A DNA stretch of 64,000 nucleotides, taken from assembly GCF_007827365.1 (NCBI RefSeq), contig NZ_VISI01000001.1, positions 498,501-562,500 of the forward strand. Direction: 5' to 3'. Both the position numbers and the translations under genes were made by a program. Every line of letters starts with the position of its first letter. The stretch's first letter is position 1. This DNA comes from Olleya sp. Hel_I_94. GTDB taxonomy: Bacteria > Bacteroidota > Bacteroidia > Flavobacteriales > Flavobacteriaceae. Shown in pieces: positions 18,846 to 27,978 of the stretch. The notes beneath the pieces were generated by a model. The model did no database searches, was not told the origin of the DNA, and saw nothing but the letters and a program-made list of their open reading frames with translations.

Positions 18846-20540
18846 TTGAATCTAAAAACAGCAACATCAATACTTTTTATTCTTCTATTTCAATTTAGTT
18901 GGAGCCAAGAATTAGTTTTAAATATTTCTGGAGTTGATTCAAATGATGATAAAATAATTTCATTTTATGATTACACTAAAAAACACGAAACCTTACAGTC
19001 TTTAGAGGATGAAATAACACTATTTCAAAATAAACTTAAGAAGAACGGTTATATTAATAACACACTTTTTAGTATTACAGAAAATAAAGACTCAGTTTTT
19101 TCAGTTTTACTACAATTAAATAACAAAATAGAATTTTTAGCTATAACACTAGATAGCTCTATTACTGAGCAAAACTATTATTCAAAATTGAATTTAAAAA
19201 TAACCAAAGACAACGAGGTCATAATTCCCTATAGCAATATAGAGAACGAACTTATAAAGTATAATAAAATAATAGCCTCAGCAGGCAACCCCTTTTCCAC
19301 ATTAAAACTAAGCGACATTATTAGTCGTGATCAAAACACATTAACAGCTAAACTTATGATTAGTGATGACGACAATAAAAGAAGTCTTGATAAAATAGTA
19401 ATTAAAGGATACGAAAAATTTCCGAAGTCCTTTTTAAAACGTTTTTTGAAAATTAATAAAAACAAGATCTTCAATATTGAGGCCATTAATAAAAAAACAA
19501 AATCACTAAACAATTTAAGTTTTGCAAGACAATCAAAAAGTCCTGAAATATTATTTACTAAAGATTCAACTCACCTGTACCTTTATTTAGAAAAACTAAC
19601 CAGCAACAATTTTGATGGATACATTGGATTTACCACAAACGAAAACACAGATAAAATTGAATTTAACGGATACCTTGATTTAAGCTTAAATAATAATTTA
19701 AATTACGGAGAAACCTTGTACCTAAATTACAAGAGCGATGAAAGTGACCAAAAAAATTTCAATCTTACAACCACTCTACCTTACATATTTTCATCGCCAA
19801 TAGGCATTGAAGCATCGTTACAAATCATAAAACGAGACTCCTCTTTTATAAATACAAAACAAAAAGGAAACCTTTACTACCAATTAAACGACGCTAATCG
19901 CATATATGCAGGGATTGAATCCACCGAATCGAGCAACTTATCAAACACCGAAGATTTTACTAACATCACCGACTTTAATAGCCAACTTTTCACCATAAAA
20001 CATCAATACAAAACATTACAAAACGCAGAAAGAATTTTCAAAACAAAAACCGATTTAAGTTTAGAGTTTGGAACAGGCTCTAGAAAAACAACCACAAACA
20101 ACACTAAGCAAACCTTAATAACCATTATTGGAGAGCACATATTTAAATTAAATCACACCAACAGTATTTATACTAAAGCACTAATACATAGACTTGAATC
20201 TGATAATTATTTTGACAACGAACTATATAGGTTTGGAGGAATAAATAACATTAGAGGTTTTACAGAAAACAGCCTAAGTGCAAACAGCCTTAATATGCTA
20301 ACGACAGAATATAGGTACACGTTAAGCGAAGGCGTGTTTGTAAATACAGTTTTAGACTATGCAAACTTTAAAAACCAACTACTAAACCAAAATGAAAATA
20401 TTATAGGTTTTGGCTTTGGATTTGGCGTATTAACAAACAGCGGATTACTACGTTTTATATACGCTAATGGTAAGACAGAAAATGAAACAGTAAAATTCTC
20501 AAATTCTAAGATACACCTAAGTTTAACTGCTAATTTTTAG
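18846..20540 (+). CDS. Omp85-family outer-membrane protein (BamA/TamA-like)
   Basis: 564 residues from a TTG start; no ATG lies upstream of the signal peptide (about residues 1-20, ending FSWSQ). Residues about 171-245 look like a POTRA domain: a KIVIKGYEKFPKSFLKRFLK opening and an ILFTKDSTHLYLYLE strand. From about 250 on, alternating strands build a barrel, with the Omp85 hallmark IRGF in GGINNIRGFTENS near residue 467 and a final strand ending LSLTANF. The first 170 residues may hold further divergent POTRA units. It is shorter than BamA, which has five POTRAs, so an accessory assembly or secretion pore is more likely. It is divergent from rpsL and unlinked to bam genes. Confidence 0.7.
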   Translation: MNLKTATSILFILLFQFSWSQELVLNISGVDSNDDKIISFYDYTKKHETLQSLEDEITLFQNKLKKNGYINNTLFSITENKDSVFSVLLQLNNKIEFLAITLDSSITEQNYYSKLNLKITKDNEVIIPYSNIENELIKYNKIIASAGNPFSTLKLSDIISRDQNTLTAKLMISDDDNKRSLDKIVIKGYEKFPKSFLKRFLKINKNKIFNIEAINKKTKSLNNLSFARQSKSPEILFTKDSTHLYLYLEKLTSNNFDGYIGFTTNENTDKIEFNGYLDLSLNNNLNYGETLYLNYKSDESDQKNFNLTTTLPYIFSSPIGIEASLQIIKRDSSFINTKQKGNLYYQLNDANRIYAGIESTESSNLSNTEDFTNITDFNSQLFTIKHQYKTLQNAERIFKTKTDLSLEFGTGSRKTTTNNTKQTLITIIGEHIFKLNHTNSIYTKALIHRLESDNYFDNELYRFGGINNIRGFTENSLSANSLNMLTTEYRYTLSEGVFVNTVLDYANFKNQLLNQNENIIGFGFGFGVLTNSGLLRFIYANGKTENETVKFSNSKIHLSLTANF

Positions 20541-20659
20541 GTAAAACTTATGTTATTATTGAATATTTCAAAAAAAAAATGAAATTTTAACCAATAAATA
20601 TTGTTTAATTAACTTTTTATTATGATTTTTGGCATAGACTAATTCAAATAAATTATAAA

Positions 20660-23600
20660 ATGAAAACAAAGTTTAGTGGAATTTTAACGCTATTTCTAGC
20701 GTTTGTTGTGCAACTATCGTTCGCACAAGACAAAACAGTTTCAGGAGTTGTTTCTGACGAAAATGGGTTGCCTTTACCTTCGGCAACTATTGTAGTTAAA
20801 GGAACTTCTCAAGGAACGACAACAGATTTTGATGGTAATTACTCTATTGGTGTAACAACTGGTGGTGTTTTAACATTTAGTTATGTTGGTTACGGTACTA
20901 AGGAAGTAAAAGTTGGTGCTAGTAACAGTATTAATGTAAGCCTTGAGCCTGATAATGCTCTTGACGAAGTAGTAATTACCGTTTTAGGTATTGAAAGAAA
21001 AGCGGATGAGCTTACTGCTGCTACTGAAACTGTAGACGCAGAAGTGCTGACACAGGCTTCTAACCCTAACGTAATACAGAGTTTAGCTGGTAAAGTATCA
21101 GGATTAAAAATTAACACAACTAATAACGGTGTTAATCAATCAACTCGTATTGTATTAAGAGGTAACAGATCGTTAACAGGTAGTAACGAAGCGTTAATTG
21201 TAATTGATGGAGCGATTTCTTCAGCAAATACTTTAGCAAATCTTTCGCCTGAGATCATTGCATCTACAAACGTTATTAAAGGAGCTGGAGGTAGTGCACT
21301 TTACGGTTCTCAAGGAGCAAATGGTGTAATCATCGTTACTACTAAAAGAGGAACTAGTGATGAAAAAATCAAAATTGATTTTAACAGCTCAATTCAATTT
21401 GAGTCAGTTTCTTTCTTACCAAAAAGACAGACTAAGTACGGTCAAGGTTGGAATGGTGGTCACGTAGCATATGAAAATGGAGGATGGGGTCCAGAATTTG
21501 ATGGATCAATAATGCCTGTAGGTTTAGCGCAAGCTGATGGATCTTACATTATGGCACCATATTCTGCTATTGAAGACAATATTAAAGATTTCTTTAAAAC
21601 AGGTACAATTAAGCAAACAGGAGTTTCTATCTCAGGTGGAGATGCAACATCTTACGCTTTATTATCTGTTAACAGACAAAACACTGATTTTGTTGTAGAT
21701 GGAGATGAATTAGGTAGAACAAACATCTTATTTAAGGCTGGTAAAACAATCGGAAAATGGGAATTAGGTGGTAACATTAACTATGTTAACTCTAAAACAA
21801 GTACTACTACTTCTGCTTTATTTACTGAGTTATTACAAACTGCAACTAACATTCCTGTTGGACAGTTTTCTCAACCTTTAAATCAATACCACTGGACATC
21901 ATATTACAGAAGTCCATACTGGATGAGAGATAACATCAGAAACAATGATGAGTCTGATCGTTTTAACGGTATCATCAATTTAAAATACCAAATTAACGAT
22001 AACATTAACGTAAGTTCTCTTTCAAGTTTAAGAACTTTTAGCAGCAACTTTTTAGGATATACTAATGGATATACTGACCTTTTAGGTGTTGGTGGTGGAG
22101 ATCACTCTACTGTATCTAACTTTAGTACAAACAATCAAGAATCTAAGAATATCTATAACGATATCTTCTTAAACTTTGATTATATGTTAAATGATGATGT
22201 TTCATTAAAAGCAACATTAGGTAACAACATACAAGATAACTTATCTACATTCACAAGTGTTGCAGGTAGTAACTTAACTATCCCTGGTTTTTATAACATT
22301 GACAACATTACAGGAACACCAACAGTATCTAACAGTTCTTCTAGAAACAGAAGTTATGCTGTATTTGCAAGTGTGGATTTAGGATATAAAGATTTCTTAT
22401 TTGCTACTTTAACAGGTAGAAATGACTGGACTTCAAGATTAAATAGTGATAACAACTCTTTCTTCTACCCAAGTGCAGGTTTATCTTTTATCCCAACTAA
22501 AGCATTCCCAGAATTAAAAGGAGATGTTTTAAACTACGCTAAAATATCAGCTAACTACGCAAGAGTAGGTAATGATCGTGTAGGAACTTATGAAATCAAC
22601 AATACTTACAACCAAGTTAGTGGATTCCCTTTTGGAGGTCTTAACTCTTTTGGTGTAGACACAAGTGTAGCAGATCCAAACTTAGTTAATGAGTTTATTA
22701 CAAACAAAGAGATAGGTTTAAACTTAGCATTCTTTAAAGGAGACCGTGTAACAATTGGAGCTTCTTACTATGTAACAAATAACACTGACTTAGTAACAAA
22801 CGTTACTTCATCTACAGCTTCTGGATTAACTCAATCTACAATTAACATTGGAGAAACAGAAACTAAAGGTTACGAAGTTGATTTAGGTATTACACCAATC
22901 AGAAATGATAACTTTAGATGGGACTTAAACTTTAACATTGCTTCTGATGAAACAATCGTTAAGAAAGTATCTGATAACACTGATGAAGTTTCATTAGGAA
23001 ACGGAAACGCAGATGTAGGTATCTTCGCTACAGTAGGTGAAGCTTTCCCTTTAATTAAAGGTACAGGTTACCAAAGAGATCCTAATGGACGTGTCTTAAT
23101 TGACCCTTCTACAGGAAACCCATTAAAAACGTCTGAGTTTATTAATTTAGGAGTTGCAAACCCTGACTATGTATTAGGATTAAGTACTTCTTTAACTTAT
23201 AAAGGATTTAGATTAGCTGGTGTATTTGATTACAGAACAGGAGGTCAATTCTGGGCTGGTACTAAAGACTGGTTATCATGGAGTGGACACTTAGTAGAAT
23301 CTGCTGAAAACGGAAGAAGAGGATTTATTTTCCCTAACTCTGCTATCGAAACTTCTCCAGGAGTTTATGCTGCTAACACAAACGTTGTTACAGGTGGAAC
23401 TACTTACGCTAACTACTTAGATTATTTCTCTAATGAATATAGAGATGTATCAGAAAACTTTGTATTAGATGCAACTGCATTTAAAGTAAGAGAGCTTTCA
23501 TTAAGTTATAGCCTTAACCAAAAAGCATTAGATGCTATTGGATTTAGCTCAGTAAGAGTAGGTGTAAATGCAAGAAACCCGTTTGTTGTATTACCTAAAG

Positions 23601-23722
23601 AAAACAGAGGATACGCTGATCCAGAATTCTCTAACACTACAGGAAATGCTCAAGGTTTAAGTGTATCTGGACAATATCCAGCAACTAGAAGTTACGGACT
23701 AAGTGTTAATTTAACTTTTTAA
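20660..23722 (+). CDS. SusC/RagA-family TonB-linked outer-membrane transporter
   Basis: 1020 residues. The signal peptide ends LSFAQ (residue 23). Residues about 26-100 are a carboxypeptidase-regulatory-like beta domain (SGVVSDENGLPLPSATIVVK, then TTDFDGNYSI). LDEVVITVLG marks the TonB-box region near 101-110, followed by the plug (NPNVIQSLAGKVSGLKI, then SNEALIVIDG and GSALYGSQGANGVIIVTTKR) and a long barrel ending YGLSVNLTF. SusC proteins import oligosaccharides or peptides bound by the SusD lipoprotein on top. It is followed after 12 nt by the susD-like gene; the cargo cannot be inferred because no glycoside hydrolase or peptidase gene accompanies the locus. Confidence 0.93.
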   Translation: MKTKFSGILTLFLAFVVQLSFAQDKTVSGVVSDENGLPLPSATIVVKGTSQGTTTDFDGNYSIGVTTGGVLTFSYVGYGTKEVKVGASNSINVSLEPDNALDEVVITVLGIERKADELTAATETVDAEVLTQASNPNVIQSLAGKVSGLKINTTNNGVNQSTRIVLRGNRSLTGSNEALIVIDGAISSANTLANLSPEIIASTNVIKGAGGSALYGSQGANGVIIVTTKRGTSDEKIKIDFNSSIQFESVSFLPKRQTKYGQGWNGGHVAYENGGWGPEFDGSIMPVGLAQADGSYIMAPYSAIEDNIKDFFKTGTIKQTGVSISGGDATSYALLSVNRQNTDFVVDGDELGRTNILFKAGKTIGKWELGGNINYVNSKTSTTTSALFTELLQTATNIPVGQFSQPLNQYHWTSYYRSPYWMRDNIRNNDESDRFNGIINLKYQINDNINVSSLSSLRTFSSNFLGYTNGYTDLLGVGGGDHSTVSNFSTNNQESKNIYNDIFLNFDYMLNDDVSLKATLGNNIQDNLSTFTSVAGSNLTIPGFYNIDNITGTPTVSNSSSRNRSYAVFASVDLGYKDFLFATLTGRNDWTSRLNSDNNSFFYPSAGLSFIPTKAFPELKGDVLNYAKISANYARVGNDRVGTYEINNTYNQVSGFPFGGLNSFGVDTSVADPNLVNEFITNKEIGLNLAFFKGDRVTIGASYYVTNNTDLVTNVTSSTASGLTQSTINIGETETKGYEVDLGITPIRNDNFRWDLNFNIASDETIVKKVSDNTDEVSLGNGNADVGIFATVGEAFPLIKGTGYQRDPNGRVLIDPSTGNPLKTSEFINLGVANPDYVLGLSTSLTYKGFRLAGVFDYRTGGQFWAGTKDWLSWSGHLVESAENGRRGFIFPNSAIETSPGVYAANTNVVTGGTTYANYLDYFSNEYRDVSENFVLDATAFKVRELSLSYSLNQKALDAIGFSSVRVGVNARNPFVVLPKENRGYADPEFSNTTGNAQGLSVSGQYPATRSYGLSVNLTF

Positions 23723-23734
23723 TAAAATTCAAAG

Positions 23735-25223
23735 ATGAAAACAAAATTTAATATTATATTATTAGTAATTCTTACAATTACTATGTCATGTAGTAATTAT
23801 TTGGATATCAATGACAATCCAAATAGTCCATCTGCAGATGTTGTAACGCCTGATTTAGTATTAGCAGGTGCATTAGCATCAACATACAGACAACAAGCTA
23901 GAAGAATGAACATTCTAGGAAACGTAATGATGAACAGATGGGGAGCTAACGTAAATGCTTTTACAGGTGGTTTCTCTGAAGAATTCTCATTAGCGATCGA
24001 CAATGGATTTTACGATGACATTTACGATGGTCTTTATTTAACGACTGCTAACTTTCAAGCAATCATAGATTACGATGGTAGTGAGTATAACAACCATAAA
24101 GCGATTGCTAAAATTATGAAAGCATATTACTTTCAGTATTTAGTAGATTTATATGGTGATATTCCTTACACAGAAGCACATAAAGGTATTGATAACTTAA
24201 CACCTTCTTATGATGATGATGCTACGATTTACAGATCTTTAGTAACTGAAATTGATGAAGCAATTGCTTTAATAGCTTCTTCTGGATCAGCAACAGCTGT
24301 AGGATCAGAGGATATCGTTTACGGTGGAGCAATGTCAAATTGGGCTACTTGTAGGTAACACAATTAAATTAAGACTATTATTAAGACAAGCAACTAAAGC
24401 TTATACTTTAGGAAATGACGCTGAATTAGCAACGTATTTAGATGCACAATTTGCTGCACTAGATGGTAGTAACTTTATTGCAGTTGATGCTGTAATTAAT
24501 CCAGGATATTCTGATGGACAAGTTGCACAACAAAATCCATTTTACGCTTTAATGTTCTCTAATGATGAGTCTACTTCAGTAAGTTATAATTTTTACAGAG
24601 GATCTGATTACGCAATTGAATTCTTAAAAGGTAACTTCCCTGGAGCTGTACCAGATGCTAGATTAAGTGCACTTTACGGATTAAATGATGATGACCAATA
24701 TGTTGGACATACACAAGGTTTTGATGGTACTCAATCTCCAGAAAGTCTTTCTCCAATTGGACCAGGTTTAGTAATAAACTCTGCTCAAGATGGTTATTTA
24801 ATGACAGCTGCTGAATCTTTCTTATTACAAGCTGAAGCACAATTATTAAGTAAATTAAGTGGTGATGCTCAAACATCATTTCAAGCTGGTATTGATGCGT
24901 CTTTCAACTTATTTGGATTAGATTCTTCTACTTATAACCCAACTGCTCCAACTATTGGATGGGCTGGAACAGATGCTGAGAAAACTGAAGCTATCATGAG
25001 ACAAAAATGGGTTGCTTTAAATGGAATTAATGGTTTAGAATCTTATATCGAGTTTACAAGAACTGGATATCCTTCAGGAATACCTTTAGCTACAACAGCG
25101 CAATCATCAACTAGACCAAAAAGATTATTATATCCTTCGTCTGAGTTAATATCAAATGCTTCTAATGTTCCTCCAGTAAGCAGTGCACAAGCATTTGCAA
25201 CAGGACCATTCTGGGCACAATAA
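23735..25223 (+). pseudogene. SusD/RagB-family lipoprotein gene, split by a one-base frameshift
   Basis: The first frame (207 residues, to the stop at 24356) has a lipoprotein signal with Cys19 (TITMSC) and the SusD N-terminal half (NDNPNSP, FQYLVDLYGDIPYTEAHKG), ending abruptly at GGAMSNWATCR. The second frame continues from about 24348 with LVGNTIKLRLLLRQ to the stop at 25221-25223. Removing one base near 24347 joins them as MSNWALVGNTIKLRL, which matches the W-x4-N spacing I know for this family (as in KWIKFANSLKLR). The joined product would be about 495 residues, a normal SusD length. Either the gene is disrupted or there is a sequence error; the rest of the locus looks intact. SusD caps SusC and binds the cargo. 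Confidence 0.85.
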
Positions 25224-25242
25224 ACTATAAAAAAGAAAAGAA

Positions 25243-26142
25243 ATGAAAAATTTAAGAACTTATTTGTTAGCAGTTTTAAGCTGCTCGCTTTTAGCATCAT
25301 GTATCGTTGATGACGAAATTGATGTAGACAATGAAACATTTAACGGTCCTTTAGTAGTTGGTTTTAAAACTGACGATAACTTAGGGAACTTTGTTGAAGA
25401 GCCAGGTGCTCAGTTTGATTTTGATATTCCTGTTCACCTTATTGGTGGACAATCAGGACAACCTTCAGGATCAACGATCACTATGTCTTATGAAATTGGA
25501 ACATTTGCAGATTTAAAAATATCTGACGATGAATTAGCTGATTTAGAAACAATGTTAGATATTAATAATACACCACTTGATCCAAGTGATGATGTTAGAA
25601 AATATCCTATAGCTGTTCCTGGAACACATTTTGACTGGGTTGATACAACTTTAGAAACAACTATACCTGCTAACTCAACATTTGATTTAATTCCAATTAA
25701 AGTTAATAACGATGCTTTAGATAATGCAAAAACTACTGTTTTTGTAGTTAACCTAAAAACATTAGTAACAGTAGATAACGTAGTAATTTCTGAGCAATTA
25801 GAATCTACTTTAGTAAGATTACAATTATGTCGTACTGATTTAGCTGGAACGTATAGTGTAAACTATGCAACACCTGCTAACCACACGATTGTACACTTAG
25901 GAGCTGGTAACTATGAATTAAATAGTATGTTTGGATGGCCAAACAACACTTACAAGTCTTACTTCTATGCTTGTGCTGGTAACTTAATCTTTACTGAATG
26001 GCAATTTTCTAACGAAATTATCCAAGGTAGTCCAGGTTATGTTGACCAAGCTACAGGACAATTAGTATTCCCTGAATTTGGTATTGGTGGATCTGCTGGA
26101 CCTATATATTCTGGAAGTACTTGGATATTAACTTTACAATAA
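25243..26142 (+). CDS. Surface lipoprotein of a SusCD locus, unknown family
   Basis: 299 residues with a lipoprotein signal peptide and lipobox LLASC (Cys20). The acidic run after the cysteine (IVDDEID) resembles the surface-export signal of Bacteroidota lipoproteins. The first half looks like an immunoglobulin-like beta domain (FDFDIPVHLIGG, later TTIPANSTFDLIPIKVN); the second half is rich in Gly, Tyr and Trp. It lies 19 nt after the susD-like gene and 13 nt before another lipoprotein gene, the position where accessory SusE/SusF-type binding lipoproteins occur. I infer a role in binding the locus cargo but do not recognise the family. Confidence 0.75.
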   Translation: MKNLRTYLLAVLSCSLLASCIVDDEIDVDNETFNGPLVVGFKTDDNLGNFVEEPGAQFDFDIPVHLIGGQSGQPSGSTITMSYEIGTFADLKISDDELADLETMLDINNTPLDPSDDVRKYPIAVPGTHFDWVDTTLETTIPANSTFDLIPIKVNNDALDNAKTTVFVVNLKTLVTVDNVVISEQLESTLVRLQLCRTDLAGTYSVNYATPANHTIVHLGAGNYELNSMFGWPNNTYKSYFYACAGNLIFTEWQFSNEIIQGSPGYVDQATGQLVFPEFGIGGSAGPIYSGSTWILTLQ

Positions 26143-26155
26143 AAAATATAAGACG

Positions 26156-27169
26156 ATGAAATACATTAAAAATATATTATTATCATGTACTGTTGTAGCG
26201 CTTACATCATGTGTTAATGATGATGTAAATTACACTACTACAGATAAGCCTACTGTATCTATGACAGGGCAATCTGCTACTAGTATAATGGAAGGAGAAA
26301 CAATTACTGTTTCTTTAACAACAGATGCTACTTATAAAGAAGAAATGGACTTTAAACTAGAATTAGTTTCTGGTGGTTCTAACTCTGACTATATTGTTAG
26401 CGATGCTGACGGATTAGCTACTGGTGCAACATCTGTGGATGATGGTTTTGGAGCGTTTGGTTACAAAATTGAATTTCCTGCATATGCAGAAAACCATACT
26501 TTTAACATTACTGCTGTACAAGACGTTCTAAAAGAAGGTACTGAAAATTTAAGATTTAAATTAACAAGTGCTGACAACAAAAATGGATTAGCTGCAGGTG
26601 GAGCTATCTTTATTGACCTAGAGGTGACTAACTTTGTTAGTGATTTACCATCTATCGTTGTTGATTGGGATATCCCTGTAACATATGTTACATTAGAACA
26701 AAACATACTTGAAACAACTTTAGATGATGTAGAGGTTTCTCATACTGAAAGTTTATGTGGTATTGCAGATTTCGACTTTTATTTAAACTCTTTTGATGCT
26801 TATGCATTTACAGGTGATTGTCCTGAAGTTGTTGATCAAAACACAGTTAATAGTGGTAGTATCGGAAACGGTGTATTAGCTGATGGTACATATGACTTAG
26901 TAGTTGACTTATGGGATTTCGACTTAGGTTTAGATGCTGATGTTAATGAAGTGTTAACTGGAGATTTTGCATTTCCTTTTAACGTTGAAATTTCTCATAT
27001 TGGAACTTTTAACTCTGGAGTAATAAATATTCCTGCATTATATTTTTCAAATTCTTCAACTAGCGCAGCTGCTGGAGGATCGGGAGAAACTGTAGTTGCT
27101 ACGATTGAAGTAGTAGGTGGAAAATATAAAGTTTACGATATGTTAGGTGAACTAGTTGCTGCTGAGTAA
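26156..27169 (+). CDS. Surface lipoprotein with Calx-beta-like domain, last gene of the SusCD locus
   Basis: 337 residues. The lipobox is LTSC (Cys19), followed by VNDDVN, again an acidic surface-export-like stretch. Residues about 30-165 resemble a Calx-beta or cadherin-like beta sandwich (SIMEGETITVSLTTDATYKE, then DVLKEGTENLRFKLTSADNK). The C-terminal half, rich in Asp and Val with a cysteine pair (LCGIADFDF and GDCPEV), has no match I recognise. It ends just before a strong terminator at 27200-27230, so the four-gene SusC-to-here unit is one operon (inferred from spacings of 12, 19 and 13 nt). Confidence 0.75.
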   Translation: MKYIKNILLSCTVVALTSCVNDDVNYTTTDKPTVSMTGQSATSIMEGETITVSLTTDATYKEEMDFKLELVSGGSNSDYIVSDADGLATGATSVDDGFGAFGYKIEFPAYAENHTFNITAVQDVLKEGTENLRFKLTSADNKNGLAAGGAIFIDLEVTNFVSDLPSIVVDWDIPVTYVTLEQNILETTLDDVEVSHTESLCGIADFDFYLNSFDAYAFTGDCPEVVDQNTVNSGSIGNGVLADGTYDLVVDLWDFDLGLDADVNEVLTGDFAFPFNVEISHIGTFNSGVINIPALYFSNSSTSAAAGGSGETVVATIEVVGGKYKVYDMLGELVAAE

Positions 27170-27199
27170 TTATTATATTTCTTTTACAAGAAACTCATT

Positions 27200-27230
27200 A
27201 AAGAGCCTGCAATTTGCAGGCTCTTTTTTT
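27200..27230 (+). terminator. Rho-independent terminator of the SusCD locus
   Basis: A 13-bp inverted repeat (27200-27212 / 27214-27226) with the palindromic core AGCCTGCA...TGCAGGCT, followed by a T-run to 27230. The rlmB -7 box begins only 2 nt later. Confidence 0.92.
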
Positions 27231-27231
27231 A

Positions 27232-27239
27232 TACCTTTG
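27232..27239 (+). promoter_or_regulatory. Promoter -7 box of rlmB, implying a near-leaderless mRNA
   Basis: TACCTTTG, an exact TAnnTTTG match, lies only 4 nt before the ATG at 27244. The transcription start expected a few bases downstream would fall at or next to the start codon. No TTTG box is seen at the ideal spacing; the nearest, at 27213-27216, is inside the terminator. Confidence 0.55.
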
Positions 27240-27243
27240 CGTC

Positions 27244-27978
27244 ATGGATAAAACAACTCAAATATTTGGACTTAGAGCTATTATTGAAGCTTTAAATGCT
27301 GGCGAACATGTAGATAAAGTCTTTTTGCAAAAAGGACTTAAAGGCGACTTGTTTCAAGAATTAGAAACGGTATTAAAAGACAAGAGAATTAACTCGTCTT
27401 ACGTTCCGGTTGAAAAATTAAATAGATTAACAAAAAACAATCACCAAGGTGCTGTTGCACAAATTGCTCCTGTTAAGTTTTATGATATTGAGGAATTGTT
27501 TGACATGGTGTCTAAAAAAAATACAACTCCGCTTTTTTTATTATTAGATCAACTTAGTGATGTTAGAAACTTTGGTGCTATAATACGTACTGCAGAATGT
27601 ACTGGAGTAGACGGAATAATAATACAAAGTAAAGGTGCTGCTCCTGTAAATGGTGATACTATTAAAACAAGTGCTGGTGCAGTATTTAAAGTGCCTATTT
27701 GTAGAGTGGATCACATTAAAGACGCTGTGTTTTTTCTGCAAGCGTCAGATATTAAAGTTATTGCTGCGACAGAGAAAACGGATAATACATTATTTGATGT
27801 TTCGTTTAAAGAGCCCTGTGCTATTATAATGGGATCTGAAGGTCGTGGTATAAATCCATCTATATTAAAAATAGCTAATGAGAAAGCTAAACTACCTTTA
27901 TTAGGTGAAATAGAATCTTTAAATGTTAGTGTTGCTTGTGGTGCCTTTTTATATGAAGCGGTAAGACAACGTCTATAA
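27244..27978 (+). CDS. rlmB: 23S rRNA (guanosine-2'-O)-methyltransferase, RlmB/TrmH family
   Basis: 244 residues from ATG 27244 (MDKTTQIFGL). An upstream in-frame start would lie inside the terminator and adds a non-family extension. The N-terminal substrate-binding domain (about 1-75) is followed by the SPOUT knot with all three motifs: NFGAIIRTAECTGVDGI near 109-125, IIMGSEGRGI, and SLNVSVACGAFLYEAVRQR near the end. It uses S-adenosylmethionine to methylate a 23S rRNA ribose, G2251 in E. coli. The 3' end overlaps the convergent rhomboid gene by 6 nt. Confidence 0.9.
   Translation: MDKTTQIFGLRAIIEALNAGEHVDKVFLQKGLKGDLFQELETVLKDKRINSSYVPVEKLNRLTKNNHQGAVAQIAPVKFYDIEELFDMVSKKNTTPLFLLLDQLSDVRNFGAIIRTAECTGVDGIIIQSKGAAPVNGDTIKTSAGAVFKVPICRVDHIKDAVFFLQASDIKVIAATEKTDNTLFDVSFKEPCAIIMGSEGRGINPSILKIANEKAKLPLLGEIESLNVSVACGAFLYEAVRQRL

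Noticed and set aside
20541..20659. Clear promoter before the SusC gene
   Set aside because: The best candidate reads TATGATTTTTG, with wrong spacing inside the -7 box; not good enough to call.
24341..24358. Programmed ribosomal frameshift in the susD-like gene
   Set aside because: No slippery heptamer, stop-codon context or downstream structure typical of programmed shifts is seen, and SusD genes are not known to use it. Mutation or sequence error is simpler.
24324..25223. Separate gene starting with GTG inside the susD region
   Set aside because: The residues before LVGNTIKL are an out-of-frame reading of the first half. The product starts in the middle of a SusD domain and lacks a signal, so it is the displaced second half of one gene.
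27214..27243. Upstream start for rlmB
   Set aside because: It would lie within the terminator hairpin and promoter box and adds residues unlike the family.
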